Positions 41,801-54,239 of a DNA stretch of 64,000 nucleotides are shown one piece after another. Origin of the DNA: Aptenodytes patagonicus (Eukaryota > Chordata > Aves > Sphenisciformes > Spheniscidae); NCBI RefSeq assembly GCF_965638725.1, contig NC_134974.1, forward strand, positions 434,001 to 498,000, read 5' to 3'. The translations under genes were made by a program, and so were the position numbers. A model generated the notes under the pieces. It was not told the DNA's origin, searched no databases, and was given only the letters and a program-made list of their open reading frames with translations. Numbering within the stretch: position 1 is the first letter of the stretch; each line of letters opens with the position of its first letter.

Positions 41801-42981
41801 AGGTGAGAGCCGAGTGCCACTGTCCCTGGGGCTGCTTGCGGCCGGTGTCCCGGCCACTGTGGGGCTGGGGTGGTGCAGGGGAAGGTGCTTTTCGGTGCAG
41901 CCAGGTAACTGGGCAGGTCCCTTGACTGCTGGGTTAATGGCTAACGGAGCTGGTGGGGCAGGGGACGGGTGGCCCTGGGAGCCCGCCCCACACCGGTCCT
42001 GTCCTGGCTGGGAGGTGAGTGTAACTTTCATGCCTGGATGGAGCAGCAGCGCTGCGTGCGCGGCTGGCGCTGACAGACCCAGCCTGGCTCCAGGGAACTC
42101 CCCACGACCTTGGGCGGCTGCTCCCCCTGCCCAGCCCCGGGCAGTGGGCAGGGGGCTTGTTGCCTGCCCGCGCTGCCCCTTCTCAGGCTCGGCCGCATCC
42201 CAGCCGGACCCTCGCGTCTGCCAGAGTTGGGGAATCCTTCTGCCATGGACACAAAGTGGGGCTGGGGTAGGGGTTGGGGCTGGGGCCGGGGCAGTGCAGG
42301 GGTGGCAGGGGGCTGGGGGGCTGATCCCCGTATCCTGCACCCTGTATTCTGCACCAGCGGCTCTGAAACCAGAGCTGCAGGTGCAGCATCAGGAGCTGCC
42401 CACCTGCAAAGGGCACGGCTCCCCCAGGTGATATGGGGTTTGGGGGGCCGGCCTCGTCCCCCCCGTGCGCTGCACTCCCCTGCATGCCAGTACTGCGGGC
42501 GGGGGCCGTGTCCAGCTGCTTGGCTCCGTGTGAGCAGCTTGCCCTGTTCAAATACCAGGGGCCTGGGTAAATATTTACCTTTGCTCTTGCCAGGCAGGCT
42601 TATCATGCGGGAGGAGAGGAACACGTCCAGGGCCGCTTCGGCTCCTCTGCCAGTCTCCTGGGCCCAGGGGGGCTCGGGGTGCCCATGGGGGCTCTGGGTG
42701 CCTGTGGTGCCACTGGCCAGGGACAGCTGCCCACCTTGCGGGGGGGGGATGCATTTTTTTTGTCTGAGCACAGCACCGGGCTGTCCGTGGTGCCCATGGT
42801 GAGGGTGTGGGGGTTCCCCCACTGCCCCTGGGTGGGGGCTGAGGAGGGGGCTCAGCCCGGCCCCTCCCCAGCCCGGCTCTGACATCCCCCACCACTCCCT
42901 CCCCAGGTGGCTGGCAGCAACGGCACGGGAGCCGGCACCTTCACCTACACCAACCCTGCTGCTGCCTCTGACAACCTCTGA
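38818..42981 (+). CDS. MUC1: Mucin-1 orthologue, transmembrane mucin
   Basis: Seven exons: 38818-38869, 39760-40571, 40799-40872, 40984-41126, 41446-41561, 41656-41802, 42907-42981; 472 residues. Signal peptide in exon 1. Exon 2 is a Thr/Ser/Asn-rich mucin domain: it opens with short TTTTD repeats and continues with many N-x-S/T sites instead of the human 20-residue VNTR. The SEA domain begins [15 protein letters not shown] in exon 2 and runs through exon 4. It holds the autocleavage motif GSVVV (40988-41002), which splits the chain into two non-covalently linked subunits. Exon 5 gives the membrane span ([12 protein letters not shown]). The tail starts with CTC plus basic residues and keeps YHPM, GRYV and YTNP, which in human bind PI3K and Grb2-type partners. 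Exon 3 adds three cysteines within the SEA domain that I do not recall from mammals. Between THBS3 and TRIM46 as in human. Confidence 0.94.
39797..39960 (+). repeat. 15-base tandem repeat in MUC1 exon 2
   Basis: Units of ACAACCACGACCGAC coding TTTTD, repeated and then decaying into TTTET and TTMTD variants. A compact threonine repeat that may vary in number between individuals, in the place where mammalian MUC1 carries its VNTR. Confidence 0.85.
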
Positions 42982-43317
42982 AGGATGCACCGGGATGGAG
43001 CTCAGCCGCCGAGGGGAGGGGGCGGCTGTGGCCCCCCACTCCCGGGGGAGCACCACCGGCCCCGGGCGTGTCCCCCAGTGCTTCTGGGCCCCTCGCCGCT
43101 GGCAGTGGGAGCCGGATGGTTCTGGAGCAGCCAGATTCACGCGCATGACAGAACTGGACAAACAAAGATTTGGGGCGGGAGGGAGACTTCCCTGCATCCC
43201 CCGGCTCCCACGCTCGCTTGGCTGTGCACCCCCTGTTCCACACCGTGGGTGGGGGGCTGAGCTTGCACCCCCCCTGCGCTCAGCCCTGGGGGTTCAGTTG
43301 CTCTTTTTGTGGTGTTA

Positions 43318-43345
43318 TTTTATATAAATATATATATATATATAG
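43318..43345 (+). repeat. (AT)n in MUC1 3' UTR
   Basis: TATATAAATATATATATATATA-like run shortly before the MUC1 poly(A) signal. Confidence 0.85.
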
Positions 43346-43420
43346 GGGGTGTCGGCTCCAGACTCGTCAGGGAAGCGGGGTGGCAGGGTCCACGGCTGTG
43401 GTATATTTATCACATTTCAC

Positions 43421-43426
43421 AATAAA
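43421..43426 (+). promoter_or_regulatory. Poly(A) signal of MUC1
   Basis: AATAAA about 440 bases past the MUC1 stop. Confidence 0.85.
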
Positions 43427-43439
43427 AGGATGGGTGCAG

Positions 43440-45122
43440 TCGGGCACCGTGTCCCATGGGGCTGCAGTGAGCCCTGGCACACCGTGATGCTGCGGGGGCT
43501 TCCCCAGCATGCCGGCTGTCTCCCTGGGGGGAGTGACTCCCCTTCTGGCTCTATGGCTGGTGGGACATCCCTGGTGTGGCCATCACCCACCTGGGTGACC
43601 TTGGCTTGGGGGGGCTGCTCTCATCTCTCAGGCCAGGCAGACCTGAGAGATGGGTTTGTTTCTCACTCGCTGTCATTGTACCTACAGGCGCCTGGGTGCA
43701 GGCGGTGTCCCCAGCCCTTGCACCCCCCTGGGTGTGCCCTTGCACCCCCCTGGGTGTGACCATGTCCTGCCAGGACTTCGTCCCTCTTGCTCACACCCTG
43801 CCCGCCTGTCCTGCAGTCTTGGTTTCTGTGTCGTGAGCAAACATGTCTCATTTGACGCAACCAGTTACCCCACAGCTGTACGAGTGGAATTTAAAGGTGA
43901 CGATGGGGCCGTGAAGCTGTGGGGCAAGTGCCGTGAAGGCTGTACGTGCATCGCTGGCGTGCACACAGCTGTGTCTGAGCCTGGCCTGTCTCGTGCCCTT
44001 CCCCTGCCTGGTCCGGGCTCAGGATCCTCCAAACCCTGAGCGAGCCCTGAAATGGCTTTGGGGGCTGCCGGGTGGACGGGGAGCGCAAGGGCTGTGGGAT
44101 GTGTCAAGGGGCAGCAGAGTGGCCCCAGCGGGGCCGGGGACAAAAGTGGGACCTGGCCTGCCCGGCATGGGGCTGTGTGCTGGGCTGGGCCAGGGCACAA
44201 GCCTTCAGGATGGCTGTGCCCTGAGCAGGGGGGGGGGGGGGGGGTGGCCTCATGGCAGTCCCGGTTTGGGCTGAGCCTGCGCTGGGGGCTGGGAGGGTTT
44301 TGGCAACCACTGAAAAGGCAGAAAAAACAAGGAAACAAACCTTCCCCAAATAAATCCCTTGTAAGCTCAGGCACGGAGCCAGCCGCTTTGCCAGGAACCA
44401 GCCGTGGGACCAGCCCGGCAGCTTGTGGCTGGTGGGTGCCTCGGCCGCACGTGGGCTCTGGGTGGGGGACACGGCTGCACCGGGTGCCCAGGGACCCCAG
44501 CATGTGCCAGGAGGCAGGCCATGCCGGGGTGCAGGTGAGAGGCTGCGGGGGCTCTGGGGCGGGGGGCTGCCCGGTGAGAGGAGGGGATTGCAAGCCCCGA
44601 GGCTGGCGGTGGGGTGGGGGGTGCAGCTGGGCGTGTGGGGTGTGTGTGGGTGGGGGTCCTCTGCTGCTTTTGGTTTTCCACGTGCCTTACTGATAGCCAG
44701 AGTTGCCAACAACAGCAGCGAAACCCAGCAGGTTTCCAGCCCTGCAGGCACTGGGACAGGGTGCGCCCCGGGGGGGTGGGGAGAGGGGTGGGGGTAGGAA
44801 TTAGGGCAGGAGCTGGGCGGTTCAGCGCAGGGAGGGCTTTGGGGGGGGGTCTTTGTGTGCCCGGAAACAGCAGGGATGATGGGCGGGGGGGGGGGGTGTG
44901 GGTGTGTGTGTGCAGTGCCAGACCCCAGCCTTGTGTGCCAGGATGACGGTGCAAAGCTAAAAAACAGCCTTGAGGGTGGCTGTGGCACAGTGTCACGTCC
45001 GTCCCGCCTCCCCCCCCGCCCTGCTGCCAGCCGGGATGGGGCTGCGTGCCCGGGGCAGGGCCCCGCGGGGTGCAGGGGTTCTGCATGGGGCTGCTGCCAC
45101 ATGGGGCTGGGCAGGGCTGCGT

Positions 45123-45168
<46 letters not shown>

Positions 45169-45880
45169 CCTGGGCAGGGCCCGCAGGAATTGAAACCGGC
45201 GCCTGGGCTGGGCCCTACAAAGAGCCGCCGGTTCGCGGGGAGCCCGGCCCGGCCACCTGCCCCACCGGCTCGGAACAGAGGGGGCTGGTGTTCCCCAGGG
45301 ACAGGTGCCAGCGCGGTGGGGGGGGGGGGGGGGGGCCCACACGTAGCTTCTCTACCTGCCATGCCGCTCCCGGGGCCCCACGGAATGTGGGTACCCGGGT
45401 GGGGGGGGTCCAGCCCCCCGTTACCCACCCCAAGAGGATGCCCCAGCACCCAGCAGCACGCCCCCCCCACCCCCCGAGCTGGACCGGCCCCCCTTGGGAC
45501 ACCCACCCCCCCCCCCCAATGCTATAGGGGTTTTTCTCTAGGCCCAGCAGGGAGATGGTCCCCACTGGTGGCCGGTCCAGGAGCACCCCGACACCTGCGG
45601 ACGGGGTGGCAGCGGCCACGTGGCCGGGCAGAGCGCGGCAGGGACTGGACACGTCAGCACTGCCTGGGCTGCCCCGGGCCCTTCCCTGGGCAGGATTGGC
45701 CCCTGCTGGCCACAGCCCAAAGGACAGCCCTGCCCCGTGGCCTCACTGCCAGGGCCAGCACCATGGCCTTGGCAATGGGCACCGCACCCGGGGAGTGGCC
45801 AGCACCCCACAGCCCCCAGTGCCAGTGCTCCCTGTGGGGTGGCTGCCCTCTGCCGCGGGGTGGCTCTAAAGGAGTCTGGC
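43440..45880. other. Intergenic, MUC1 to TRIM46 (convergent 3' ends)
   Basis: 2.4 kb with no supported gene. Rich in homopolymers: C41 at 45126-45166, G19 at 45318-45336 and several shorter runs. Frames through these runs code only polyproline or polyglycine on alternating strands and are not genes. A short GCACCCCCCTGGGTGTG duplication lies near 43720-43760. Confidence 0.6.
45126..45166. repeat. C41 homopolymer
   Basis: Uninterrupted run of 41 C, the longest in the window. Can form i-motif or G-quadruplex on the other strand, and its length is unlikely to be reliably assembled. Confidence 0.9.
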
Positions 45881-45887
45881 ATTGCAG

Positions 45888-45893
45888 TTTATT
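45888..45893 (-). promoter_or_regulatory. Poly(A) signal of TRIM46
   Basis: TTTATT on plus, AATAAA for TRIM46, about 950 bases past the expected stop. Confidence 0.75.
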
Positions 45894-46842
45894 GTAGGAA
45901 ACCATGAAAATACAGCAAATGTAACAGAACCCAGGAGAAACTACAGCAGCTCGGACGGATCCTGGCACGCAACCACTGGCATGGGCCCCCACGGTGGATG
46001 GCGGCCCTGTGCGGCTCCCAGCTGGGTCGGATCCTGACCCCATCGCTCCAGCCCACCCTGGCTGTGTGCGGTTTGGCACCGAGCGGTGTAACAGGGGCCG
46101 AGCGTATCCCGCCGGAGCACGTGCGGGCAGCAAGTAGGCCGGTGCCCCGTGCAGGCAGAGGCATAGGCAGGGCTGGCCGAGCGCACGGCTCCCCTGGGGA
46201 CAGGGCAGAGCAGCCAGCGGCGCTCTGCAGCCCCAGGGGAGAGTGGGGGCCACAGCCTGGCAGCCTGCGGAAGGGACCCGGTGGCAGGCTGTGCCTGGCC
46301 ACGGTGGCTGTGCCCGGCCGTGGCACTGCAGCTGGGTGAGCCGCATTGAAAACGAACCGTTTTTAAAAAAGTCTTCACACCTCGTTCCAGCCCAGCCTCC
46401 CCCCGCCCTCTCTCCCCAAGCCCAGCTGCCTCCCCCACCCCAGCCAGCACCAGCCTCTCCCCCCTACCATCACCCCCACTGTCACCTGCCCGCCCCCCTC
46501 CCCGCACAAGCCCCACGTCCCACTTGCACCCCCCTCCCTGGCCCATCTCTAGGGCTGACCCTCTGCCAGGTCCTGGCGCGGCCCCTCTGCCCAGCCCTGC
46601 CCGTGGCCTTGAGCCAAGCTGGAGAAAGGGGCAGGTGGATAGGAAGAGGAGGGGACGGCAGAGCTGTCCCCGTTCCCCCCCATCCCACAAAACAAACACC
46701 TGACCTGCTCCCAGCTGGCGGCAGGGCCGGGGCTGCCCTCGCTGTGCTCTGCTCCCTGCTCGCTCGTGTGCCCCCCAGGCCTTGGAGCTCGCTGGGCAAT
46801 TGGGGGTCACAGCGGCACGCGTGCGGGGAGCACGGGCACGGC

Positions 46843-49800
46843 TCAGTCCAGCTTGGGCAAAGCCCCCAATGGTCACTTTACGCTCCTGCTTGTTGGCCAC
46901 CAGCTCCTGGAGATGCAGGGCACCCCCTCCGATGAAGCAGAAGGCAGGGCAGACGGGCCCTGAGCAGTCCACGCCGCACTCCCAGAGCTCGCGGAAAGAG
47001 ACAGCATCGTAGAAGCTCACCTTGCCCTGCTCGTAGTCCAGGCAGATACCGATGCGCGGGGGCAAGGGCACAGTGCAGCCGTTGGGGTCGCGAGAGGTGA
47101 GCGCCGACCCGTGTGAGAGCAAGATCTTGCCCATGCCGATGGTGAGGAAGGCGTAGGGTGGAGGTGCCTCCACCGTCGTATCCTCTGCCCCGCTGTCATG
47201 GCCGCTGTCGGGGTCGTACCTGTGGGGGGGGTATGGGTGAGTCCCAGCATGGACACACGAGGGACAGGCTGGGGCTCCCCTCCGCACCCCAGAGCCGGCG
47301 CCCGGTGGGGAGGCAGGAAGAGGCGGAGGACCTCCCCGCACCCACCAAGCCCCCCACTCACCTGGGGCTCACCACGTCCTGCGGCACCTGGAACCACTCC
47401 TGCAGCTTGCTCTCCAGGCCCACGCCCACCTTGACCAGGTAGGAGCTGGGGTCCACGCAGCAGGCCCAGTAGCTCTTGCCCTGCGTGATGGCCACGTCGC
47501 CGATGACCAGGTCGATGGAGAGGTGGCAGCTGGTCATCAGGCGCTCGGCGGCGAAGAGCATGGGGATGCCGGGAACGCTGCGCACAGCGCGCTGGTCCTT
47601 GCTGATGGCCAGCCGGTCCCGGTTGAAGCCCCAGCGGTTGTCCAGGAAGAAGTTGAGGACTGCAGGGAGGAGGAGAATAGGGCGGGTGAGAAGGACAGCA
47701 CGAGCGGCCAGCGGGGTGCTCCGGATCAGTGCTCCGAGCCCCTGGCACCCCTCACCTGGGGCGGGCGGCGTGTGTAGGTAGATGTCCTCGCTGTACTCCC
47801 CGAAGCCTGCCTTGTTGCAGCCCTTCACCCGGAGCACGTAGATGCTGTCGGTGTCCAGGTACTCCACGAGGGCGCTGGTGCCGCGCACCTCCTCCCGCCG
47901 CTGCCACAGCTTCAGCCCCTTGGCCTTGGCGTCCGTCTTGCGGTACTCCACGGTGTAGTGCCAGGCGGGCGGCGAGTGCTGCGGCAGCCGCCAGCACAGG
48001 AAGATCTGGTCGTAGGCGTAGGTGCGCTGTGTGTCGATGACGGGGGCCTCGGGCGCTGCGGGGAGAGGCACCGGCGGGCATCAGGCAGCATCCCCCCCCC
48101 CGGCAGGCGGGGAGGCGGCCAGACGCAGGGAAGGGGCATTCCGGACGGACGCACGGACGCACAACCAGCAGGAGTCTAGGGGAATCTGACTGCGGAGACC
48201 GTGTGTAGGCACCAGAGGAGAGCGAGAGTCGGGGAGACAGAGGAGCTCGCTGCTGTGGGGCTCCAGGGACCAGACAGGCTGAGTGCAAGTCGGGGAGGGA
48301 GGAGAGAGAGAGAGAAAGAGAGAGGATGGAGGCAGCAGGAGAGGAGGAGGGGAGGAGATGGGGATGGCGGGGTGGTGTGAAGATGCCAGCAGCGCGGTGG
48401 GAGCAGGGAGGCAGGGTGGGAAGGGGGAGCGGAGAGATGAGGGGATGGTGGGTGGAAGTGGGGGGAGGAGGGGGACAGAAATGGGGCGAGGAAGGGGACG
48501 GAAATGGGGCGAGGAGGGGGCAGGAGGGCAGGAGTAGCGGCAGCAGATGGAGGGGGGGGCAGAGCCACTGCCTGCCACCAACGGCTGGCAGGACGGGGAT
48601 GGAGGATGGTGGCGGAGCAGGGCAGGGCGGGAGCGGGGATGGAGGGATGGGACAGAGAGAGCGGGGCCGGCTCTGGGGCAGGGATGTGACTTGCCTCAGT
48701 TACTTCGGTGACGACTCAGCAGCGGCCGCAGCCTATAAACAAAGAGAGGTAGAAGCAGGTCTGAAAAGTGTTGCCAGCGGGTCCGGCAGGGCCACGCGGC
48801 TCCTGCCCTGCAGGGAAGCGCCTGCCTTGCAGCGGGGCAGCCTCCGCTCCGTACTCACCCTCCGGCGCTCCTGCTGCCCTCACCTGGCACCGCGGCCCTG
48901 CCTGTCCTGCCCCCTCGCCCGGCCGCCCTGGCACAGGGCAGGGCAGGGGCAGGGATCGCTTTGGGGGCTGCCGGGGGTGGGGGGGGCCGTCCCTGACGGG
49001 GAGGGGGGACCAGCAGATCCGCGAGCGCCTGCCGAGCGCAGCCCTCCGCGGCCATGGCTGAGCTCCGGCTCCAAGGCGGGCAGGGAGCCGCTCTGCCCGC
49101 AGGGGCTGCACCTCCGCATGGGGCACAGCCGGTGCCCGGGTCCTGCTGCCTTTACCTCGGATGAAGGCCAGGTCGGTGAGCAGCTTCAGCTCCCTGCTGA
49201 CGTCCAGCTGGAAGTGGCTGAAAGAGGCTGTGGCCGCAGGACGGAAGCTCTGCAGCGAGTCGGTAGCCCTGAGGATCCTGCGGCACAGGAGAGCAGGGAC
49301 ATCAGGGTGGTATGCGGCGGCCACCTTGGGCACCAGAGGGCCCTGCCCGCCCTGGCAGCCCCATGCCTGCCAGGATCCCTGCGGCCCCGGTACCTGTTGT
49401 GCAGCTGCTTGGCAGCCTGGACGAAGCAGGGGTGGTCGGTCTCCTTCAGCACCTCCTGGGCGTAGCCCACCATGCCCGAGTTCTCCAGCATGGCCTGGTG
49501 CTCCTGGATCTGGCAGTGCAGGCTGGCCAGCCGCTCCTGCTGGCACTCCTCGATCGCCTGCAGCAGGGTCGCCCGCTTCTCCTCCAGCATGGCACACAGC
49601 CCCTGGATCAGCTGCGACACCTCCTCCTTGGCCTGCGAGCCATTCACCTGCCAAGCACGGCAGGGTCCGTGTGCCGCACGCCCCGGGGCAGAGAGGGGAC
49701 CCGCCTGGCAGTGCCACCCCCCACCTAGGGACAGCTCAGGGAGGGGCAGGCACCTTCCGCCCTCACCTCTGTGTGCTTCACCGTCTCCTCCAGCTCGGCA

Positions 49801-52218
49801 ATCTGGGTCTGCACCGTGTCCTGGCTGCTCAGGATGTAGGCGAGGCTCTTCGTCAGCTTCTCCTGCAGGGAAAGAGGTGAGGCGAGGTGCCGGCAACCCC
49901 CACGCCCCCGACCTACACACCCCATCTGTGCTGGGGCTCCGCCAGTGCCCCCGATTCCTCCCCGCCGAGCCCTGTCCCTGCCCCAAGCCTGGCCCCCACG
50001 GCCTTTACCCTGAGGGCCTGGTAGGCGCTGAGCACCGGGGTGATCTTGTGGCTGGTGTGAGTGCGTCGCACGCGGCAGAGCTGGCACACCAGCCGCTGGC
50101 AGGTCTTGCAGTAGTGAGTCACCTCTTCCTTGTGCTCCGGGCACATCAGCCCCTGCGCGGGCACAGGAGAGCTCAGCGGGGCTCCGCGCCCGTCCCCCTC
50201 CAGGGGCTCCCCCCGGCACCCACAAAACCCCGAGCGGGGAAGGAAGACCCCGACGGGGAGGCCGTACCTTGGGGCGGAAGGTGAGGGTGGGGGGCGTGGG
50301 CTCGTGCTGGGCTTTCTGGGTGCCCCAGGGGTGGTAGAGCTTGAAACACTCATTGCAGAAGCTGGACTTGCACTCAGTGCAGCCCTTGGTGGCCTCCAGC
50401 TGCGGGGGCTTGCAGAACTGGCACATGATGGCGGCGCTGATGTTGATGGTCTGGCGGTAGCGTTCCACCACCCGCTCCAGTGTCAGGTTGCGGAAGAGGC
50501 TGCCCAGGCCCCGCTCACCCAGGTCCACGTCCCGCTGGCAGGCCGGGCAGGGGAAGCTGACGGTCTGGGGATGCACGGTGCCCCGCTTGCGCCCCGGGTA
50601 GGTGCCGAAGCCTGTGGGAGGGAGGCAGGGAGGGCATCAGGTGGGGCTCGGCGCCCCAGAGCCGCTTGGCCCTCCCACGGGGGAGCCCACTGGGCCCCGT
50701 CCCCATCCCCTCCGGCTGGCCCACCTGACTTCAGGAGGCGGTCGAGGCGGTCGGGCTTGGGGACGGCCCGGCGCCCCAGGCGGGGGCTGCGGGTGGCGGG
50801 GGTGGCAGCGGGCGAGGAGGGCTCGGAGGTGGGGTCGCAGCAGAGGTAGCCGTGCTGCAGCAGCACCTCGCTGGCGCAGACGTGGCAGACGTTGTGGGCG
50901 CAGGGCAGGGCCAGCGGCTGCTTGTACATCTCCTTGCACACCGGGCAGACCAGCTCCCGCTCCATGTTCTTCATGCTGGTCTGGGGAGAGAGGGGGGAGC
51001 GTCACCTGCCGCGGGCAGGACCGGGGCCACGATGGGGACCGGGGCTGGGATCAGGACCGCATCAGGACTGGGACCAGCACCAGGATGGGGACCAGGGCTG
51101 CAACTGGGAGGGGGATTGGGGACGGCACCAGGGCCGGGATCGGGACTGGCACTGGGACTAGAACCAGGACCAGCACCAAGTCTGTGATCAGGCCTGGGAC
51201 CAGCACCAGGGCCAGGGCCAGGATCAGCACCAGTCCTGGGACCAGGGCTGGAATGGGGACCAGGACTGGGGCCAGGATGAGGACCAGCATCAGGGCCAGG
51301 ATTAGGACCAGCACTGGGACCAGCACCAGGACCAGCACCAGGGCCAGGATCAGGCCTGGGACCAGCACCAGGGCCAGGATCAGGATCAGGCCTGGGACCA
51401 GCACCAGGGCCAGCACCAGGGCCAGGATTAGGACCAGCACGGGGACCAGCACCAGGGCCAGGATTAGGACCAGCACTGGGACCAGCGCCAGGATGGGGAC
51501 CAAGGCTGTGATTGGGTTGGGAATGGGGCTGGGGATGGCACCAGAGCCGGGATCAGGACCAGCACTGGGACCAGAGCCAGGACCAGCACCAGGGCTGGGA
51601 CCAGCACCAGGATGGGGACCAGAGCTGGGACCGGGATTGGGGCTGGGGCTGGCATCAGGGCCAGGATCAGGACCAGCACCAGGATGGAGACCAGGGCTGG
51701 GATCGGGATGGGGACTGGGGCTGGGGCCAGCACCGGGACCAGAGCCAGGACCAGCACCAGGACTGGGACCAGCACCAGGGCCAGGACCAGGATGGGCACC
51801 AGGATCGGGGCCAGGATGGGGACCGGGACACCCACCCACGGGTGTGCAGGCAATCCTAGTGCTCCCGGCGCTCCCGGCCCCGGGGAGTCCGGCCCCGGCG
51901 GTGACACGGTGCGGGGGGGGGGGGGGGGGGGGGCCGTGTCGGCCTTCCCCGGGGATCGCCGCTCGGTGGCCCCAGGCCTGGTGGGTCGGGGCGCGGGTCC
52001 GAGGCTTCGCCGCGGCCTGCCCGGCCCTCAAGGGCACCCCCGCCATCCCGCCCGCCTCCGCCATCGGGCCCCGCCGCGTTGCCATGGCGATGCCGGTCCC
52101 GGGGGAGCCCGGCCCGTCCGCCCCCCGGTGCCCCCCCGCCGCCGCCGCCGCTCACGCTGATGCGGACGAGCGCGTCCATGATGGAGGTGAAGGTCTGCAG
52201 GTCCTCGCCTTCGGCCAT
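46843..52218 (-). CDS. TRIM46: TRIM46 (TRIFIC), tripartite-motif microtubule organiser
   Basis: C-I class TRIM protein that bundles parallel microtubules at the axon initial segment. Exons: 52218-52156, 50980-50725, 50611-50268, 50152-50009, 49862-49767, 49647-49394, 49277-49156, 48055-47756, 47659-47362, 47219-46843; about 750 residues (human 759). Order: RING from about residue 33 ([15 protein letters not shown]); a Ser/Pro loop ending [23 protein letters not shown]; zinc-binding B-boxes ([19 protein letters not shown], then [15 protein letters not shown]); coiled coil ([13 protein letters not shown] onward); COS box; fibronectin type III ([21 protein letters not shown]); SPRY (NNF-like start, ending KVTIGGFA). 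The human protein ends GGFAKLD. Here the same codons are visible but one extra base in a CCC run (plus-strand GGG at 46855-46857) shifts the frame before the stop at 46843-46845. As printed, the frame stays open to 45941, which is implausible; see findings. Confidence 0.94.
51005..51835. repeat. Degenerate minisatellite in TRIM46 intron 1
   Basis: About 830 bases of drifting GGGACCAGCACCAGG / GCCAGGATCAGGACC units (a 6-base CCAGGA-type core with higher-order 24-36 base periods). Frames through it code alternating hydrophobic or Gly/Asp-rich repeats on both strands and are not genes. A G21 run follows at 51913-51933. Confidence 0.9.
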
Positions 52219-52847
52219 GGCTCCGCGCCCGCTCCCGGCGCCTGTCCCCGCGGCGGCGGCAGCAGCAGCGGCGGCCGCGGACGCCCCGGTCTGTTGCAGG
52301 GAGCGGCGGAGCCGGGGGGAGGGCGGGGGGCGGCGGCGCGCATGCTCGGCGGGACCCGCCCCGGCGGCGGCGACGGGGGGGCGGCGGGGGGTGGTGGCGG
52401 CGGCTGGGGGGCGGCACCGGGAGGCCCCCGCCGCACCCGCGGGCACCCCCCGCGGGGCCCGTGCGGACGGCAGCGCGGCTCGGGGAGCGGCGCCCGGGGC
52501 GGACCCCGGGCGGGCTGAGCGGGGCGCCGGGAGAGGGGCCGGGGCCGGTACCGGGGCTGCGGGGGGTCCCGCGCCCCCGTCCCGGGGCCGCCCGCTGCGC
52601 CTCTCCCCGCCGCCGGGGGGCGCGCGAGCCGGTGGGGCCTGCAGAGCCGCGCCCGGCCGCCAGGGGGCGCCCGAGCCCGCCGGAGCGCCGCGCCCGCGGG
52701 GAGGGGCGGTGGCGCCCGCGCATGCGCAGTGTCTCCCCCCCCGCGCCTGATGCCGTGTCCCTCCCGGTGCGGCCGTAGTGCGCCTGCGCAGACCGGCGGC
52801 ACCGGAACGGGCCTGGGACGGCGCCGGGGGCGACGCCGCGGGGCACC
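52219..52847. promoter_or_regulatory. Bidirectional CpG-island promoter, TRIM46 / KRTCAP2, with NRF1 site
   Basis: 630 bases between divergent start codons, very GC- and CpG-rich. Contains the NRF1 palindrome GCGCATGCGC at 52718-52727 and a second NRF1-like TGCGCCTGCGCA near 52777-52788. NRF1 sites favour the KRTCAP2 side, a housekeeping gene. The human pair is also head to head. Confidence 0.75.
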
Positions 52848-54149
<1,302 letters not shown>

Positions 54150-54216
54150 TGTCCCGCCGCCCCTTCCCCGGGGCAGCCCCCTCCCCGCCGGCCTGGACTG
54201 GGGCTCTCAGCCGCCC

Positions 54217-54222
54217 AGTAAA
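54217..54222 (+). promoter_or_regulatory. Poly(A) signal of KRTCAP2
   Basis: AGTAAA variant 68 bases past the stop. Confidence 0.55.
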
Positions 54223-54239
54223 GCCATTTCTTTGTAGTT

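Noticed and set aside
45941-46842. A roughly 300-residue C-terminal extension of TRIM46
   Set aside because: Low-complexity Arg/Gly/Pro text after the conserved GGFA ending, explained by one extra base in a CCC run; followed by a normal poly(A) signal for a 3' UTR.
51051-52085. Long repetitive frames in TRIM46 intron 1
   Set aside because: All follow the minisatellite period and appear on both strands.
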